Assembly: GCA_964581605.1 (NCBI GenBank)
Contig: CAZOPF010000048.1
Span: forward strand, 1-42,062
From: CAADGU01 sp964581605
GTDB taxonomy: Bacteria > Chloroflexota > Anaerolineae > Promineifilales > Promineifilaceae
Length of the DNA: 42,062 nucleotides
Direction of reading: 5' to 3'
Within the stretch, counting starts at the first letter, position 1. Every line of letters begins with the position of its first letter. The position numbers and the translations under genes are program-made. Shown here piece after piece: positions 39,001 through 42,062 of this stretch. The notes under the pieces were generated by a model. It was not told where the DNA came from. It was given only the letters and a program-made list of their open reading frames with translations, and ran no database searches.

Positions 39001-41142
39001 GGTGGTGGGGGTAAATGCTTCCTGCACCGGGTCGTTGGCGGGTATGGCGGCCAGGGGGCGGCCGTTTAAGAGGCGCGGCCAGGGGGGCAGCAGAATACCC
39101 CGCCAGTTGAGGCCATATGCAGCGTCGGCAAGTACCAGCAGCCGGTTTGCCAGTTCCACGCCGGGCTGGTTCAGATTAAATAAAGATCGCACGGGGGCGT
39201 CTGGAAATGAGGCGACATCTGCCTGTATGTTGGAACCAACGGCCGCCGCGTATATGTGGTTAGCGGTAGCAGCCAAAACCATTGGCTCGCCCTGAGGATT
39301 ATCAGTTAACAGTAAATGGCGGATGAGGCGGCCGTCCTCCTCTGTTTCAGCCAGCTCGGTGCGCCAGGTGATGGCGCCGGTGGCGCTGATAAAGATGATG
39401 TCGCCGTTGGCGGTGCTGACGATGATTTCCGGGTCGCCGGTATCGTTGACGTTTTCGACGAGCATATCAGTCAACGGCGCGTCCAGTTGGATTTCCCAGA
39501 TGCGTTCGCCGTTGGTGTGGCGAAGCTCCACCCAGCTTTTAATCTCATCGGGATTGTCGGGATCGGCGGTGGTGTTGTTACGGCCGACAACGATGGTGGG
39601 CACAGGTTCGGCAAAGCTGGTGCGTTCCAGATAAGCCAGTTGGGTGATGGCTCCACCGGGGGCGTGCAGCCATTCCAGCACATTGCCATCCACCAGATAA
39701 TGGAGTTTGCCATTTTGTGCGCCCAGCAGCAGTTCATCACGGCCGTCTTTATCAAAATCTACCACCAATATCGCTCCCGGATCAGCGTCCAGTAAATAAT
39801 CCCAGGCGCGGGCCATCTCCGCTGCGCCTAGCCCTAGCCCTTGCAGTTCTACGGTAGCAAAGCGCGTCAGCACCAGTTCACTATGCTGGTCGCCGTTTAT
39901 GTCAAGCAAAAAAGATAGAGGGGCGCGGCCTTCACCGGCGGTAAAGGTCCCTGCTTCCAGGCCGCTGGCATCCAGCAATTTAACCTGCTGGTCACCGCCG
40001 GTCGTGGCGTGTGGCCCCAGGTTAACAGCCAGTATGGGATTGCGCACATCCGGGGTGTAAGGGACGGCCGTCAAGCCCAGCACCGGGCGGCTGGCGTCGG
40101 TGGTCAGGCGGCGTGTCCAAAAGCGATGGCCATCGGCGGCATAAGCCACCACCATGCTGACGTCGGTACCGGCCAGCAAAGCGGGGCCTTCGGGAAAATG
40201 AGCCACTGCCAATGCCGTGATGGGCCGGTTCAAAGTGCGCGGCCACCAGGGGCGCTGCCGGTTGGCGTCATAGAGATGAAGCTGTCCCCAATCGGTGCCG
40301 ACGGCAATGTGCAATGCACCATTCACGCCAAAAGGCACCAGAGCAACGGCCGTGATGTGCCCGGATATGGCGGGAGCGTCTTCCCATAAACTTTGGCCGC
40401 TGGCGTCGAGCAGGAACAATTCGCTGAAGCGTTTTTCCGGGTTAAACAGGCCCAGCAGAATTTCGTCACGGCCGTCGCCGTTTACATCGCCTACCTTCAT
40501 GTGCGGCCCCACATCGCCAGCAACGGTGATATGTTCATCCAAACGGCGCAGCAAATTGCCGTCCTGGTCATACAAATGAAGGATGCCGTTGTTAAAGAGG
40601 ATAAGCAGTTCGTCACGGCCGTCGCCATTCATATCATACGGCACCAGTTGGCGGGCAAGGGGGAGTAACTCATTGGCGGCGGTGAAGGCCAGCGAGACGC
40701 GCCACACTTCTTCCCCCTGGGCATTGAGCAGGATGAGTTGATTATCGGCTGTGACTAACGCTGTTTCTAGCAGCGGATGATCGGGGGTATCCGGGTTGAT
40801 GGGGTGGAGGGCCACCACGGGGGCAGTGGCTGTATAGCTCCATTCCAGCAGCGCATTGTGGGCATTGAGCAGGTCAACACGGCCGTTTTCCGCCGCTAAT
40901 AATAATTCAGACACACCATCTCCGTTCATGTCGGCAGGAATCACATGGGTCAGGCGGCGGGCGGCGGAATAACGCCAATAAGGGGTATCGGCAGGGGTAG
41001 ATTGGGCATGGAGCGTGGGCAACGGCCGTGTGGCCAGTAGCCCCAACAGTGCCATCAATCCCCAGATAAACCATTGCCTCTGCCTTTTCACATGGGCATT
41101 ATACCCAAAACAAATTGGCCGGTGCGATCTATCGCCGTTCAT
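36082..41142 (-). CDS. Transmembrane protein joining an FG-GAP beta-propeller to an intracellular AAA+/STAND ATPase
   Basis: 1686 residues. A signal or anchor segment (about 18-46) precedes many FG-GAP/VCBS-like blades with calcium-type loops: DMNGDG near 71, DMNGDGRDE near 171, DVNGDGRDE near 220, DINGDQ near 414, DFDKDGRDE near 460 and DLDGN near 757. An Ig-like segment lies near 850-920 and a membrane span (AISLLAAVLGGIVLLVG) near 937. Then come a helical region and a CARDB-like beta domain (about 1175-1285). The ATPase follows, with Walker A IGQRRTGKTSALL near 1325 and Walker B LLLVFDEFEVF near 1420, and a C-terminal winged helix (about 1560-1650). By topology the propeller is outside and the ATPase inside, which suggests a one-protein sensor. 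The start may instead be GTG 41091, 6 bp after a TATAAT. Confidence 0.88.
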   Translation of the reverse strand: MNGDRSHRPICFGYNAHVKRQRQWFIWGLMALLGLLATRPLPTLHAQSTPADTPYWRYSAARRLTHVIPADMNGDGVSELLLAAENGRVDLLNAHNALLEWSYTATAPVVALHPINPDTPDHPLLETALVTADNQLILLNAQGEEVWRVSLAFTAANELLPLARQLVPYDMNGDGRDELLILFNNGILHLYDQDGNLLRRLDEHITVAGDVGPHMKVGDVNGDGRDEILLGLFNPEKRFSELFLLDASGQSLWEDAPAISGHITAVALVPFGVNGALHIAVGTDWGQLHLYDANRQRPWWPRTLNRPITALAVAHFPEGPALLAGTDVSMVVAYAADGHRFWTRRLTTDASRPVLGLTAVPYTPDVRNPILAVNLGPHATTGGDQQVKLLDASGLEAGTFTAGEGRAPLSFLLDINGDQHSELVLTRFATVELQGLGLGAAEMARAWDYLLDADPGAILVVDFDKDGRDELLLGAQNGKLHYLVDGNVLEWLHAPGGAITQLAYLERTSFAEPVPTIVVGRNNTTADPDNPDEIKSWVELRHTNGERIWEIQLDAPLTDMLVENVNDTGDPEIIVSTANGDIIFISATGAITWRTELAETEEDGRLIRHLLLTDNPQGEPMVLAATANHIYAAAVGSNIQADVASFPDAPVRSLFNLNQPGVELANRLLVLADAAYGLNWRGILLPPWPRLLNGRPLAAIPANDPVQEAFTPTTVESFLIATDNNELQRLSVQDNKPEMIWTLTGLNDLTAMYWGDLDGNRLAEFAVGDADGRVRLFSNIPPKPQYLGELNLTSGVFALTALRRGQENRSDLLVVTENGEVQLFNTQENHPPLLTNPTTEVNPGQYGFSISVMDAENDSVRLRLDIQEPETGEWVASREAVLSNGNGPMVWNLVNPLASADGVHYRIYYNDDSHAGYIYPPTGPLPLAPLLPPTNSTAISLLAAVLGGIVLLVGVRQIQSPAMRTRRFYWRLKHWPAETLVRLENRYVSTHGSPDFLLALSGLARQRNDELVSGLADGLFLLADRPQAGLPLISGALAKAAQLEPRWQALERWQLLFQSGGGLLTAPTLTELSLKWPQLHQLLQSLAGWDYWSPALHALLPALTTIRDGERVERPDDRLVYLHEAAQQLAAVRQDLHDYDEALEKPLALALAERWGGLVTAAMEELEGRAELVIRLKTRRIVPHTASQITFEITNYGRAAAENIMAVLKDDPAYAYTGLPETIPFLPPGQTHPVAFDIRPEVIDRFRVELTVSFDDRHQSDRHVAFGDRVSVLTPPHEFTPIPNPYRPGTPLRQNSTVFYGRAWLFDFIAENAGGWSQRNVLILIGQRRTGKTSALLNLEQHLPPHLVPVYIDCQSLGVVPGMAALFHDLAWLIADALAARDLELAVPPMNAWEIDPAGLLQRHFLPTARKLLPPESTLLLVFDEFEVFEHLVDDGILPPTFFNFLRHLMQHSDGLSFVFVGTRRLEEMSADYWSVLFNIALYQRITYLREESATRLITEPVAPHLVYDDLALDKILRVTAGHPYFLQLVCYTLVQQANNQRKGYVTISDVNAALDEMLTLGEVHFAFLWQRSSFTERAILTAVAHMPERPSPFRPQEFVQFLEPYGIHLQPAEVTAALNTLVAREIMREVREGATVQYELRLGLVGLWVARQKSLSKLHTQDAPQPAPTNGAAQNGQQRVKQIKG

Positions 41143-41206
41143 TCTCCTTTCGCTTACAATGAAGAGATTATTTCTGATTGGGTGACAGGATGAGCATTGC
41201 CCGGTT

Positions 41207-41225
41207 ACTCAATTACCCAGTTACA
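41207..41225. repeat. TACTCAATTACCC word
   Basis: TACTCAATTACCCAGTTAC lies just before the ribosome site of the lipoprotein gene and matches, with one change, the right arm of the palindrome at 30714-30761. The rest of the divergent gap (41143-41239) shows GGGTGACAGG words. Confidence 0.55.
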
Positions 41226-41239
41226 AAAAGGAACAGATC

Positions 41240-41887
41240 ATGTCTCAGAAAACAAGTTTGTTAATCGTATTAGTCGTTACCGCGTTGCTGGCAGTTGCCT
41301 GTGGTGGGGCCTCGCAGGAATATCAAACGGGCGCTGTCCTCTTAAACGAGACCTTTAGCGAAACCAACGCCTGGGAAACATATGTGAGTGATGATGCTGA
41401 TTTGCAGGTGAGCGATGGCGTCTACCGCATTCAGGTGGGCGATGGTGGGTATATCTGGGGGCTAAACGAGGTGGAACATTCAGATGTGTCTATGGAAGTG
41501 ACCACCAACCAGCTTTCGAGCCATGCCAATAATGCCTATGGCGTGATTTGCCGTTCAGACACCAGCAATAATGGTGATGGATATTATTTCCTCATCAGTG
41601 GCGATGGCTATTATTCGATTAGCAAAGGGGAGGGGGACGATGTAACGCCGTTGGTGGAGTGGACGGAAAGTTCGGCCATTAACCAGGGGCAGGCCAGTAA
41701 CAAGATTCGGGCGGTGTGTGTGGGTGACTATTTGGGGCTGTGGGTGAATGATGAGTTTGTGGCGGAGGCGGAAGATACATCATATACCAGCGGGTTTGCC
41801 GGTCTATCGGCGGCCGCCTTTGAAGGGGGCAACGCCGATATTACGTTCGATGATCTGATGATTACGGCCGCGTCGCTGACTGAATAA
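41240..41887 (+). CDS. Secreted lipoprotein with a LamG/DUF1080-like domain
   Basis: 215 residues. The lipoprotein signal is LLIVLVVTALLAVACGG (Cys21). The mature part opens with LLNETFSETNAWETYVSDDADLQVSDG, followed by a beta-rich domain including AYGVICRSDTSNNGDGYYFLISGDGYYSI and FAGLSAAAFEGGNADITFDDLMI. This is the concanavalin-like sandwich seen in LamG and DUF1080 proteins, which often bind glycans. No catalytic residues are evident. AAAGGAA lies 7 bp before the ATG. It is divergent from the propeller-AAA gene. Confidence 0.85.
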   Translation: MSQKTSLLIVLVVTALLAVACGGASQEYQTGAVLLNETFSETNAWETYVSDDADLQVSDGVYRIQVGDGGYIWGLNEVEHSDVSMEVTTNQLSSHANNAYGVICRSDTSNNGDGYYFLISGDGYYSISKGEGDDVTPLVEWTESSAINQGQASNKIRAVCVGDYLGLWVNDEFVAEAEDTSYTSGFAGLSAAAFEGGNADITFDDLMITAASLTE

Positions 41888-41905
41888 TTGTTGTTTCCCG
41901 CGGAT

Positions 41906-41947
41906 ATAGGTGTGGGCCAGATACGGCCGTCTGCCGCCCACACCTAT
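41906..41947. terminator. 12-bp hairpin after the lipoprotein gene
   Basis: ATAGGTGTGGGC (41906-41917) pairs perfectly with 41936-41947. The loop holds a CAGA/TCTG stem and an ACGGCCGT copy. There is no T-run, so termination is not certain. Confidence 0.5.
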
Positions 41948-41990
41948 GCGCACCATTAAACGGCCGTCTGCCACCCCCACCCTTTTCCGC

Positions 41991-41996
41991 TATAAT
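41991..41996 (+). promoter_or_regulatory. -10 box before the gene at the window edge
   Basis: Perfect TATAAT about 45 bp upstream of the ATG at 42042. I see no good -35. Confidence 0.4.
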
Positions 41997-42041
41997 ACCC
42001 CTCATAACCAACCACCCGATTTACGCAGAGGAGATGGTGCA

Positions 42042-42062
42042 ATGGTGATGGAGATGACGGCC
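42042..42062 (+). CDS. Start of a gene cut by the window end
   Basis: ATG with a strong ribosome site AGAGGAGA (42027-42034) 7 bp upstream. Only MVMEMTA is visible, so no product can be given. Confidence 0.5.

Larger units (their letters stand above)
154..41966. repeat. Dispersed palindrome ACGGCCGT (about 90 copies)
   Basis: Reading through the window by eye I counted about 93 exact copies of ACGGCCGT, the first at 154-161 and the last near 41960. That is roughly one per 450 bp, where an 8-mer is expected less than once or about once in 42 kb. Copies lie mostly inside coding sequences of both strands and in several reading frames, often as Thr-Ala-Val or Asn-Gly-Arg codons, and some lie in gaps (for example near 11840 and 41922). 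Near-matches ending in C or A (ACGGCCGC, ACGGCCGA) add many more. The count is manual and may be off by a few. Confidence 0.9.

Overview
The window looks like a chromosomal piece of a Chloroflexota bacterium, most like the Anaerolineae/Ardenticatenia side of the phylum. This is inferred from gene content, not from a marker search. The clues are a sortase beside an LPATG-anchored DUF11 protein, a Ser/Thr kinase coupled to a STAND ATPase with TPRs, Thr/Pro-rich secreted lipoproteins, a secreted beta-helix protein ending in YLPFVVRP, and MacA-like adaptors with very long Ala/Gln coiled coils. I saw no rRNA, tRNA, CRISPR array, transposase or phage gene.

Layout. 1-3.6 kb: a minus-strand kinase and STAND/TPR ATPase, separated by one in-frame stop codon. 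3.7-6.4 kb: a two-subunit IorAB-type molybdenum hydroxylase. 6.7-10.8 kb: a plus-strand housekeeping cluster (coiled-coil protein, rpmF, fabD, fabG, Asp23 family, nusB, Nudix-like). 10.8-11.7 kb: a TerB-like protein. 12.0-16.1 kb: a surface locus with a beta-helix protein, an LPATG protein and a sortase. 16.1-21.97 kb: ssb, YihY/BrkB, a GT-C membrane glycosyltransferase, a GAF histidine kinase and psuG. 22.1-25.4 kb: a PPIase lipoprotein, a membrane-anchored protein and a DeoC-VOC fusion. 25.4-26.6 kb: a pair of small genes plus a MazEF-like module. 26.7-34.0 kb: a six-gene efflux and two-component unit (two adaptors, ABC ATPase, FtsX-like permease, response regulator, histidine kinase). 34.1-34.8 kb: a DUF433/DUF5615 toxin-antitoxin pair. 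34.8-41.1 kb: a membrane protein and a 1686-residue protein joining an extracytoplasmic FG-GAP propeller, a membrane span and an intracellular AAA+/STAND ATPase. 41.2 kb to the end: a lipoprotein and the start of another gene.

The strongest non-genic signals are repeats. The palindrome ACGGCCGT occurs about 90 times by eye in 42 kb, mostly inside genes on both strands, like a HIP1-type highly iterated palindrome. Nearly every intercistronic gap of the efflux/two-component unit carries a perfect or near-perfect hairpin, from several sequence families. One family shows compensatory stem changes around a fixed CTCA loop. Arrays of 7-8 bp tandem words fill many gaps, and one set has become an in-frame linker inside the sortase.
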